Of a stretch of 64,000 nucleotides of DNA, positions 57,809-64,000 are shown one piece after another. Under the pieces are notes generated by a model. It was not told the DNA's origin. It searched no databases and saw nothing but the letters and a program-made list of their open reading frames with translations. Position 1 is the first letter of the stretch. Every line of letters begins with the position of its first letter. Position numbers and translations under genes: made by a program. Source of the DNA: Martinezella rhizogenes (GTDB taxonomy: Bacteria; Pseudomonadota; Alphaproteobacteria; Rhizobiales; Rhizobiaceae); NCBI RefSeq assembly GCF_000799715.1, contig NZ_JUHG01000018.1:124001-188000 (forward strand), given 5' to 3'.

Positions 57809-58381
57809 CTATTTCCATCGCTCGAGCATGACGTTTATTTTATCCTTGTAGACAGTCTCGCCGATCCGGTGGAACCCGACCTTTTCGGCAACCCGCAGTG
57901 AAGGCTCGTTTCCCGGATCGATGATGCAGGTCATGCGCCGGTCGGCAAACGTCTTGTCGGCCCATGCGATCGCGGCCCTGATAGCTTCGGTCGCATAGCC
58001 CCTGCCGTGCAATGGTGGCGAGATGGCCCAACCTGTTTCCAGCGTGCCTTCCGTCGTCGGCGTCATGTCGCGATGGGAGTCCAGAAAGCCGGTCTCGCCG
58101 ACGAAACGGCCGCTCTCGCGCTCCTCGATGGCGAAGAAACCGAAACCGAGATGATGCCACATGCCGGTATAGCGTAACAAACGCGCCCATGTCTGTTCGC
58201 GTGTCGGTGGCTCGCCGCCGACGAAGCGCATCAGAGCCTCCTGCTTCCAGAAGTCGGCATAGTCCTCGAATTCCTCCAACCGGTGGGCGCGAAGAATGAG
58301 GCGTTCGGTCGTCAATGTCGGTATGCTGGTCATGGCGGGAGCGGTGTCCTTCCTGTCTACCGTTTCTGCATTCATGCTCAT
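57809..58381 (-). CDS. GNAT family N-acetyltransferase (RimJ/RimL type)
   Basis: 190 residues. TERLILRAHRLEEFEDYADFW is the standard RimJ/RimL start, WAISPPLHGRGYATEAIRAAI holds the acetyl-CoA loop, and NEPSLRVAEKVGFHRIGE is the C-terminal signature. Substrates of such enzymes range from protein N-termini to small molecules; none can be named. The start may be 58381 or the later ATG at 58375. It lies 3 bp after the cupin gene, so they form an operon. Confidence 0.9.
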   Translation of the reverse strand: MSMNAETVDRKDTAPAMTSIPTLTTERLILRAHRLEEFEDYADFWKQEALMRFVGGEPPTREQTWARLLRYTGMWHHLGFGFFAIEERESGRFVGETGFLDSHRDMTPTTEGTLETGWAISPPLHGRGYATEAIRAAIAWADKTFADRRMTCIIDPGNEPSLRVAEKVGFHRIGETVYKDKINVMLERWK

Positions 58382-58384
58382 GCG

Positions 58385-58882
58385 TCAGGCTCCCGGTTCG
58401 CCATCCCAATAATCCACGGGCGCCCCGTCGCGACCGATGAAGCGGAAGCGTGTTTCATCGGCCCGATTGGTCTTCGCCAGGAATTTGCCGGAATCCGGAT
58501 ATTCGACGATCTCCGTCCGCGCCTTGGTCGAGATGCCAAGATAGATCAGCACGCCCGGACCGGTGTTGATAAGCTGGTGAGCGGTTTCCTGGCCGCCGGC
58601 GGGAGCCCCCAGCACATCGCCTTTGGCTACCGCAAAGCGTTCATTGCCGAAGCGATATTCGCCTTCGCCGTCGATGATGACGAAAAGCTCTTCCTCGACA
58701 TGATGATTGTGAAAGGGACAGCCTGATTTGCCGGGCGGCACTTCGTTGTAGCTGATGCCAAGATCCTTGAGGCCGAGCAGCGCGCCGAAAGAGGCGTCAC
58801 TGCCGGCAAAAAAATCTCCCTGCTGCCAGTGGTCGAGCTGAAGCTCGCCAATATTGACGGCGTGTCTGGTCTTCTTTGTCAT
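58385..58882 (-). CDS. Cupin-domain protein
   Basis: 165 residues. The cupin motif 1 with metal ligands is CPFHNHHVEEELFVIIDGEGEY, and motif 2 is QTAHQLINTGPGVLIYLGI, which gives the typical double-stranded beta-helix. This resembles small mannose-6-phosphate isomerase-like cupins of unknown function. The ATG at 58882 has AAGGGAGGC before it; the longer upstream frame is unsupported. It leads the three-gene minus-strand group, and its promoter lies in the 199-bp gap shared with divergent ribH. Confidence 0.87.
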   Translation of the reverse strand: MTKKTRHAVNIGELQLDHWQQGDFFAGSDASFGALLGLKDLGISYNEVPPGKSGCPFHNHHVEEELFVIIDGEGEYRFGNERFAVAKGDVLGAPAGGQETAHQLINTGPGVLIYLGISTKARTEIVEYPDSGKFLAKTNRADETRFRFIGRDGAPVDYWDGEPGA

Positions 58883-59081
58883 AAGGGCCTCCCTTGCCGG
58901 TCGCGAATTATTATCGAAGCGAGTGCGGTGGCGAAAGATGCAATTTCCAGCAAAGCCCGATCTTCCCCAAATCCCGATCAGAATCGAGGCGGATAGCCGA
59001 AAAACACTTGCCAAGCGCGGCCCGCCGTGGTTTGACCCGCCGTTATCGGTGCTGCCCGCCCTCTCATTCCGCAGGTGACGT

Positions 59082-59537
59082 ATGTCCAGCTCTACCAATG
59101 CCCACATCCTGATCGTGGAAGCCCGCTTCTACGACGATATGGCTGACGCCCTTCTCGATGGCGCCAAGACCGCGCTTGAAGAAGCCGGAGCGACCTATGA
59201 CATCGTCACCGTGCCCGGCGCGCTGGAAATTCCGGCTGCCATCGCCATGGCGCTCGACGGCGCCGACAATGGCGGCACGGAATATCAGGGCTATGTCGCC
59301 CTCGGCATGGTCATTCGCGGCGAGACCTATCATTTCGATATCGTCTCCAACGAATCCTCGCGTGCGCTGATGGATCTGGCCGTCAGCGAATCCCTGGCGA
59401 TTGGCAACGGCATCCTGACTGTCGAGAACGATGACCAGGCATGGGCGCGTGCGCGCCGTTCGGACAAGGATAAGGGCGGCTTTGCCGCTCGCGCAGCGCT
59501 GACGATGATCGCGCTGAAACAAAAGTTGGGTGCATAA
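59082..59537 (+). CDS. ribH: 6,7-Dimethyl-8-ribityllumazine synthase
   Basis: 151 residues. The family pattern is clear: ILIVEARFYDDMADALLDGAKTAL, VTVPGALEIPAAIAMAL, and the phosphate and substrate site GMVIRGETYHFDIVSNESSRAL, with the catalytic histidine in TYHFD. It makes lumazine from the ribityl pyrimidine and dihydroxybutanone phosphate, the step before RibE. It is separated from ribD-ribE by three reversed genes and is followed 4 bp later by nusB. Confidence 0.97.
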   Translation: MSSSTNAHILIVEARFYDDMADALLDGAKTALEEAGATYDIVTVPGALEIPAAIAMALDGADNGGTEYQGYVALGMVIRGETYHFDIVSNESSRALMDLAVSESLAIGNGILTVENDDQAWARARRSDKDKGGFAARAALTMIALKQKLGA

Positions 59538-59541
59538 GTTC

Positions 59542-60024
59542 ATGAGCAATCAGGATAACGAGCGACCGGCAAAGACCGCGAACCAGCGGGGGGCAGCCCG
59601 CCTTGCCGCCGTTCAGGCGCTTTATCAGATGGATGTCGGCGGAACCGGTGTGCTGGAGGTGGTGGCCGAATACGAGGCGCATCGTCTCGGGCAGGAGCTG
59701 GATGGCGACACCTATCTGAAGGCCGACGCGTCCTGGTTTCGCTCCATCGTCTCGGGCGTCGTGCGCGAGCAGACCCGTCTCGATCCGCTGATCGGTTCCG
59801 CGCTTCAGGACGACTGGGCGCTGTCGCGTCTCGACAGCACCGTGCGCGCCATCCTGCGCGCCGGCACCTTCGAGATTCTCGACCGCAAGGATGTCCCGGT
59901 CGCGGTCATCGTTACCGAATATGTCGAGATCGCCCACGCCTTCTTTGATGATGATGAGCCTAAGCTCGTCAACGCCGTGCTTGATCGAATCGCCAAGCAA
60001 GTTCGCGGCGAAGCCAAGAAATAA
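59542..60024 (+). CDS. nusB: Transcription antitermination factor NusB
   Basis: 160 residues, all-helical. It begins with an AKTANQRGAARLAAVQALYQMDVGG motif typical of alphaproteobacterial NusB and ends EIAHAFFDDDEPKLVNAVLDRIAKQVR. NusB with NusE binds the boxA of rRNA leaders to prevent termination. The ATG at 59542 follows ribH by 4 bp; an earlier GTG is less likely. ribH-nusB is a common pair. Confidence 0.96.
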   Translation: MSNQDNERPAKTANQRGAARLAAVQALYQMDVGGTGVLEVVAEYEAHRLGQELDGDTYLKADASWFRSIVSGVVREQTRLDPLIGSALQDDWALSRLDSTVRAILRAGTFEILDRKDVPVAVIVTEYVEIAHAFFDDDEPKLVNAVLDRIAKQVRGEAKK

Positions 60025-60108
60025 GCAGCGATGTCGGCGCCGTTGATGGCGCCGTCTACTTTCGTTTGCTTCGTTCGCGCCTGATTTCAGCTACGAATGT
60101 TCTTTTGA

Positions 60109-60139
60109 ACCGCCATCGGGTGTTTTACCCGCGGGCGGT
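60109..60139 (+). promoter_or_regulatory. Two-segment hairpin upstream of hppA
   Basis: ACCGCC-AT-CGGGT (60109-60121) pairs with ACCCG-CG-GGCGGT (60127-60139) around a GTTTT loop, giving 11 base pairs with a small symmetric internal bulge. TTGACG follows at 60141. It sits 85 nt past nusB and 135 nt before hppA. It could be a nusB terminator lacking a T run, or a leader structure. Confidence 0.45.
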
Positions 60140-60273
60140 CTTGACGCGACGTTTTCCCAAACGCAATCTCCGCTATGCACATCTGTCGACCGCCTTGGAG
60201 GAGGGAGGTCACCGTTGTCGCAGGCGGCCGGAGGAGGAGTGAACCGCCGGCTTTTTTGGAGGGAAAAAGCGAA

Positions 60274-62412
60274 ATGTCGATTCTTTTTGGTGTTATCGCG
60301 TGCGGATTGCTCTCGGTGGTCTATGCCATCTGGACAACCCGGTCGGTGCTCGCCGCCGACCAGGGCAATGCACGCATGCAGGAGATTGCGGGTTATATTC
60401 GAGAAGGCGCGCAAGCCTATCTGGCGCGTCAATATAGGACTATCGCCGTTGTCGGCGTCATCGTCTTCATCGCGGCCTGGCTTTTGCTTTCCGCCGAAGC
60501 CGCTTTCGGTTTCCTGATTGGTGCTGTTTTGTCGGGCGCTGCCGGTTTCATCGGTATGCATGTCTCCGTGCGGGCCAATGTTCGCACCGCGCAGGCCTCG
60601 TCGCACAGCCTGTCGGCTGGTCTCGATATCGCCTTCAAGTCGGGCGCCGTGACCGGCATGCTGGTCGCCGGCCTCGCGCTGCTGGGTGTTTCCATCTATT
60701 TCTACGTGCTGACCGGCATTCTCGGCCATGAGCCGGGCTCGCGCGCTGTCGTCGATGCGCTGGTGTCGCTCGGGTTCGGCGCTTCGCTGATTTCGATCTT
60801 CGCCCGTCTCGGCGGCGGTATCTTCACCAAGGGTGCGGACGTCGGCGGCGACCTCGTCGGCAAGGTGGAAGCGGGCATTCCCGAGGACGATCCGCGCAAT
60901 CCCGCGACCATTGCCGATAACGTTGGCGATAACGTTGGCGATTGCGCCGGCATGGCTGCCGACCTCTTCGAAACCTATGCAGTCTCCGTCGTCGCGACCA
61001 TGGTTCTCGCCTCGATCTTCTTCGCCGGCACGCCGGTCCTTGCTTCCGCCATGGTCTACCCCCTGGCGATCTGCGGCACCTGCATCATCACCTCGATCAT
61101 CGGCACCTTCTTCGTCAAGCTCGGCGCCAATGGCTCGATCATGGGTGCTCTCTACAAGGGCCTGATCGCCACCGGCCTGCTATCGATCATCGGTCTTGGT
61201 GTGGCCACATCGCTGACCATCGGCTGGGGTTCGATCGGTGCTGTCGCAGGTTTCGATATTACCGGAACGAACCTGTTCCTTTGCGGCATCGTCGGGCTGA
61301 TCGTCACGGCGCTGATCGTCGTGATCACCGAATACTACACCAGCACCAACAAGCGGCCGGTCAACTCCATCGCCCAGGCATCCGTCACCGGTCACGGCAC
61401 CAACGTCATCCAGGGCCTGGCCGTCTCGCTCGAATCGACGGCGCTGCCGGCAATCGTCATCGTCGGCGGCATTCTCGCGACCTATCAGCTCGGCGGCCTG
61501 TTCGGCACGGGCATCGCCGTCACCGCCATGCTCGGCCTTGCCGGCATGATTGTGGCACTCGATGCTTTCGGCCCGGTCACCGACAATGCCGGCGGCATTG
61601 CGGAGATGTCGCATCTGCCGCCGGAAGTGCGCAAGTCGACCGATGCGCTGGACGCCGTCGGCAACACTACCAAGGCGGTGACGAAAGGTTACGCCATCGG
61701 CTCGGCCGGTCTCGGCGCGCTGGTGCTATTCGCCGCTTATTCGAACGACTTGAAATATTTCGCGGCCCATGGCGATCAGTTTCCCTATTTCGCCGATGTA
61801 GGGACGATCTCCTTCGATCTCTCCAACCCCTATGTTGTCGCGGGACTGCTGTTCGGAGGGCTCATCCCCTACCTCTTCGGCGGCATCGCCATGACGGCCG
61901 TCGGCCGCGCGGCGGGCGCGATCGTCGAGGAGGTGCGCAAGCAGTTTCGTGAAAAGCCGGGCATCATGCTGGGCACGGAGCGTCCCGATTACGGCCGCGC
62001 CGTCGACATTCTGACCAAGGCGGCCATTCGCGAGATGATCATCCCGTCGCTGTTGCCGGTGCTGGCGCCGCTCGTCGTCTATTTCGGCGTGCTGCTGATC
62101 TCCGGCTCCAAGGCCTCGGCCTTCGCGGCACTCGGCGCTTCGTTGCTGGGGGTCATCATCAACGGTCTGTTCGTCGCCATTTCCATGACGTCGGGCGGCG
62201 GTGCCTGGGACAATGCCAAGAAGAGCTTCGAAGACGGCTTTGTCGACAAGGACGGTACGCGCCATATGAAGGGCTCGGAGGCACATAAGGCATCCGTGAC
62301 CGGCGATACCGTCGGCGATCCCTATAAGGATACGGCTGGTCCGGCGGTCAATCCGGCGATCAAGATCACCAATATCGTCGCGCTGCTGCTGCTTGCCGTT
62401 CTCGCTGGATAG
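60274..62412 (+). CDS. hppA: Membrane-bound proton-translocating pyrophosphatase (K+-independent type)
   Basis: 712 residues with about 16 membrane helices. The pyrophosphate site is GADVGGDLVGKVEAGIPEDD and DNVGDNVGDCAGMAADLFE, with the second acidic cluster at GPVTDNAGGIAEM. GNTTKAVTKG has Lys where K+-dependent enzymes have Ala, so this is the K+-independent class. It hydrolyses PPi to pump H+ out of the cytoplasm, saving energy from biosynthesis. The ATG at 60274 (GGAGGGAAAAAG before it) is the family start; the frame runs on upstream. Confidence 0.96.
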   Translation: MSILFGVIACGLLSVVYAIWTTRSVLAADQGNARMQEIAGYIREGAQAYLARQYRTIAVVGVIVFIAAWLLLSAEAAFGFLIGAVLSGAAGFIGMHVSVRANVRTAQASSHSLSAGLDIAFKSGAVTGMLVAGLALLGVSIYFYVLTGILGHEPGSRAVVDALVSLGFGASLISIFARLGGGIFTKGADVGGDLVGKVEAGIPEDDPRNPATIADNVGDNVGDCAGMAADLFETYAVSVVATMVLASIFFAGTPVLASAMVYPLAICGTCIITSIIGTFFVKLGANGSIMGALYKGLIATGLLSIIGLGVATSLTIGWGSIGAVAGFDITGTNLFLCGIVGLIVTALIVVITEYYTSTNKRPVNSIAQASVTGHGTNVIQGLAVSLESTALPAIVIVGGILATYQLGGLFGTGIAVTAMLGLAGMIVALDAFGPVTDNAGGIAEMSHLPPEVRKSTDALDAVGNTTKAVTKGYAIGSAGLGALVLFAAYSNDLKYFAAHGDQFPYFADVGTISFDLSNPYVVAGLLFGGLIPYLFGGIAMTAVGRAAGAIVEEVRKQFREKPGIMLGTERPDYGRAVDILTKAAIREMIIPSLLPVLAPLVVYFGVLLISGSKASAFAALGASLLGVIINGLFVAISMTSGGGAWDNAKKSFEDGFVDKDGTRHMKGSEAHKASVTGDTVGDPYKDTAGPAVNPAIKITNIVALLLLAVLAG

Positions 62413-62432
62413 GGGCGAAAGCGGAACCAATG

Positions 62433-62466
62433 AAAAACCCGCAGGGCTCGCGCCTCGCGGGTTTTT
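62433..62466 (+). terminator. Intrinsic terminator of hppA
   Basis: AAAAACCCGC / GCGGGTTTTT stem of 10 bp with a 14-nt loop (itself GC-rich) and a T run. bamE ends convergently nearby and can share it. Confidence 0.88.
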
Positions 62467-62484
62467 TGATGCGATCTATCCGGC

Positions 62485-62994
62485 TTATTGACCCGGATTG
62501 AGGTTGTTGAGGAAGTTCCTCGCACCGTTGACGCCGTTGCCGCCGCCCTGCAGGATCTGTTGCAGGAAGGTGATGTCGCGGCCGCCGGTCGGTGTCGTAC
62601 GGCTGATCATGTCGAAGACCCTGCCGTCCTTCAGCGTGTAGTTGGCTTCCTGCTTCACGATGCCATCCTTGTCGAAGTAGATCGCCAGAATGTTCTGGTC
62701 GACCAGCTTCGGCTTCATGAAGGCCGCGGCGCGGGTGCGCTTCTGGGATATGTAATAGAAGACTTCGCCGTCGAAGGTCGCCGTCGTCGATGGCGTACCG
62801 AGCGAAAGCAGCACTTGCTCGCGGCTCGAGCCGATGGGCACGAGATTGAGCGACTGCTGATCGAAGATGTAGCCGTTGTTCATGACCTCGCTGGTCTTGC
62901 AACTCGTAAGCCCCGCGGTCCCGATCACCAGGGCGATGGCGGCACTGCTGATGAAAGTTCTCTCAGACTTGAAATACCGTTTCGTCAACGACAT
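62485..62994 (-). CDS. bamE: Outer membrane assembly lipoprotein BamE (SmpA/OmlA family)
   Basis: 169 residues. A lipoprotein signal ends in GTAGLTSC (Cys32). The SmpA/OmlA domain follows, with the start of the repeat fold at LVPIGSSREQVLLSLGTPST and the strand FYYISQKRTRAAAFMKPKLVDQNILAIYFD. It is part of the Bam complex that inserts beta-barrels such as RopB into the outer membrane. It diverges from the bc1 chaperone gene, an arrangement I recall in related genomes. Confidence 0.92.
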   Translation of the reverse strand: MSLTKRYFKSERTFISSAAIALVIGTAGLTSCKTSEVMNNGYIFDQQSLNLVPIGSSREQVLLSLGTPSTTATFDGEVFYYISQKRTRAAAFMKPKLVDQNILAIYFDKDGIVKQEANYTLKDGRVFDMISRTTPTGGRDITFLQQILQGGGNGVNGARNFLNNLNPGQ

Positions 62995-63272
62995 CTCATC
63001 TCCCCTAATGAATCAAACCGATGGCCGAACGGCCAATAAGATCTTGCTGTGCACATCATTGTGGCCTTTCCGCGATTGGGAGGGCATCAGCGATGTTGTC
63101 CGGCACTCTTCATCACCAATCATGCACAGCGTGACGACGGGTCGGGGCGGGGCCTTGAAGCGGGCACAAACGGCATTGCAATTCGCGCCTGCTTCGGTAA
63201 ACCAGCTTTTAAGTGGATGCAACAAGGCCAAGCGCGACACGGCGCTCCGAATGGTCAATTCCGGGAATTTTC

Positions 63273-63830
63273 ATGATTTTTGGGCTGTTCCGCAAAAGAA
63301 ATCACAATCAGATCATCGTCGTCAGACAATATGACGTTCTGACCTCGATGGCGCGCCAGCCGGTTTTCTATACCGACTATGATGTGCCGGACACGGTCAT
63401 GGGGCGTTTCGAACTGCTGTCGGCGGTGATGATCCTGTTTTTTCGTCGGACGCGCTCGTCCGCGACCAGCGGCCAGGAGCTTGCGCAGGAAATTATCGAT
63501 GCCTTTTTCGAGGATATCGATTATTCCATCCGCGAACTTGGTATAGGCGACAACAGCGTGCCGAAGCGGATGAAGAAACTGGCGGGCATGTTTTACGGGC
63601 GACTCGAAAGCTATGCGGCCGCCATGGACGGCAATGATCGTGACGCGCTGGCCGCGGCGCTTCAGCGCAACATCCATCCCAAGGCAAGTGAGGGAGCTCC
63701 CTCCATGCTTGGCCTGGCGGACTGGATGATGACGGCCGAGGCGCATCTGGCGGATGTGGCGGAAGCCGAAATCGCCACCGGTTCGGCAACCCTCCCGCAG
63801 CCACGCGGGATCGGCAGAGACGTAGCTTAG
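63273..63830 (+). CDS. Ubiquinol-cytochrome c chaperone (Cbp3 family)
   Basis: 185 residues. The Cbp3 domain pattern is present: FYTDYDVPDTVMGRFELLSAVMILFFRRTRSS, LAQEIIDAFFEDIDYSIRELGIGDNSVPKRMKKLAGMFYGRL. In mitochondria Cbp3 helps assemble cytochrome b of complex III; bacterial relatives are assumed to act the same way. The ATG at 63273 is chosen because the upstream extension has no similarity. The next gene starts 11 bp downstream, so they share a transcript. The 278-bp gap before it shows no clear element. Confidence 0.9.
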   Translation: MIFGLFRKRNHNQIIVVRQYDVLTSMARQPVFYTDYDVPDTVMGRFELLSAVMILFFRRTRSSATSGQELAQEIIDAFFEDIDYSIRELGIGDNSVPKRMKKLAGMFYGRLESYAAAMDGNDRDALAAALQRNIHPKASEGAPSMLGLADWMMTAEAHLADVAEAEIATGSATLPQPRGIGRDVA

Positions 63831-63841
63831 GAGACAAGAAA

Positions 63842-64000
63842 ATGAGAAAACCGAACTCCGACGAAACGCCCTTTTCCTATCCGGTAAAAGTCGGCCATAT
63901 CTCCGCCAATCCAGTGGAGGTTCGTCTCAAAGCCGACAATCGGGAGCTTGCCGGTCTTGCCAAGCTTTGGAATGTGCTCTCCGTGCCGAAACTCGAGGCG
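63842..64000 (+). CDS. YceD/DUF177 family protein (3' end outside window)
   Basis: Only 53 codons are visible: MRKPNSDETPFSYPVKVGHI followed by SANPVEVRLKADNRELAGLAKLWNVLSVPKLEA. The PFSYPVKVGHIS start and the ADNRELAGLAKLWNV segment fit the alphaproteobacterial DUF177 (YceD) family, whose gene usually follows the bc1 chaperone and precedes plsX. In other bacteria YceD helps 23S rRNA accumulate. Function here is inferred only. It starts 11 bp after the chaperone gene, with the ribosome site GGAGACAAGAA. Confidence 0.8.
   Translation, partial: MRKPNSDETPFSYPVKVGHISANPVEVRLKADNRELAGLAKLWNVLSVPKLEA

Noticed and set aside
1..64000. CRISPR arrays, tRNA or rRNA genes, transposase or integrase genes, phage genes
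   Set aside because: No evenly spaced repeats, cloverleaf-like sequences or mobile-element genes could be identified on either strand; small tRNA-like folds were not computed, so a scanner should confirm this.

Overview
This window looks like ordinary chromosomal DNA of a fast-growing rhizobium (order Hyphomicrobiales/Rhizobiales, most like Rhizobium sensu stricto). The evidence is the high-GC coding style, the family-specific genes (RopB-like outer membrane protein, LdtR/LdtP pair, HdaA, Cbp3-type cytochrome bc1 chaperone, NodB-fold lipoprotein, K+-independent H+-pyrophosphatase) and short intergenic palindromes that I recognise as dispersed rhizobial repeats. I see no rRNA or tRNA gene, CRISPR array, prophage or transposase. 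Species cannot be fixed from the sequence alone.

Layout. 1-4.6 kb: a partial sugar dehydrogenase diverging from a TRAP transporter (dctQ-dctM), with its Tat-exported binding protein facing it across a shared terminator. 4.7-13.8 kb: S9 peptidase, NodB-fold lipoprotein, YheS-like ABC-F ATPase, DinB protein, ndk, and a CGNR zinc-finger regulator that diverges from a lone LivH-type permease over a palindromic operator. 13.8-18.2 kb (minus strand): SDR-uvrC-pgsA-moaD-moaE with several start/stop overlaps. 18.5-26.6 kb: ropB, GST, rlmJ, molybdopterin oxidoreductase plus NUDIX, an orphan phnM-like gene and purM-purN. 26.8-32.5 kb: AI-2E family membrane protein, hdaA, ppk, ppx. 32.5-38.5 kb (mostly minus strand): phytase-like esterase, membrane nucleotide cyclase, rnd, multicopper oxidase, then a DUF559 nuclease.

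38.5-44 kb: a nested inverted-repeat element upstream of aspS, then a divergent EstB-like serine hydrolase/TetR pair bounded by two identical 29-nt terminator copies, and a conserved exported protein. 44-53.6 kb: parC, a Doc/AbrB-type toxin-antitoxin pair, EamA permease, bpt, RDD protein, hemB, a small membrane protein, and ldtR-ldtP for peptidoglycan cross-linking. 53.8-64 kb: glyA-nrdR-ribD-ribE, interrupted by three reversed genes (two GNAT, one cupin), then ribH-nusB, hppA, bamE, the bc1 chaperone and the start of a YceD/DUF177 gene.

Working together: ppk, ppx and hppA act in polyphosphate/pyrophosphate energy metabolism. ribD/E/H form the riboflavin route beside glyA, nrdR and nusB. RopB, BamE, LdtP and the NodB-fold lipoprotein are envelope functions. 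Most of the window is core genome. The most distinctive parts are the CGNR/LivH module with three operator half-sites, the nested palindrome at 38.5-38.7 kb, the terminator-flanked EstB/TetR cassette and the Doc/AbrB hybrid toxin-antitoxin pair.
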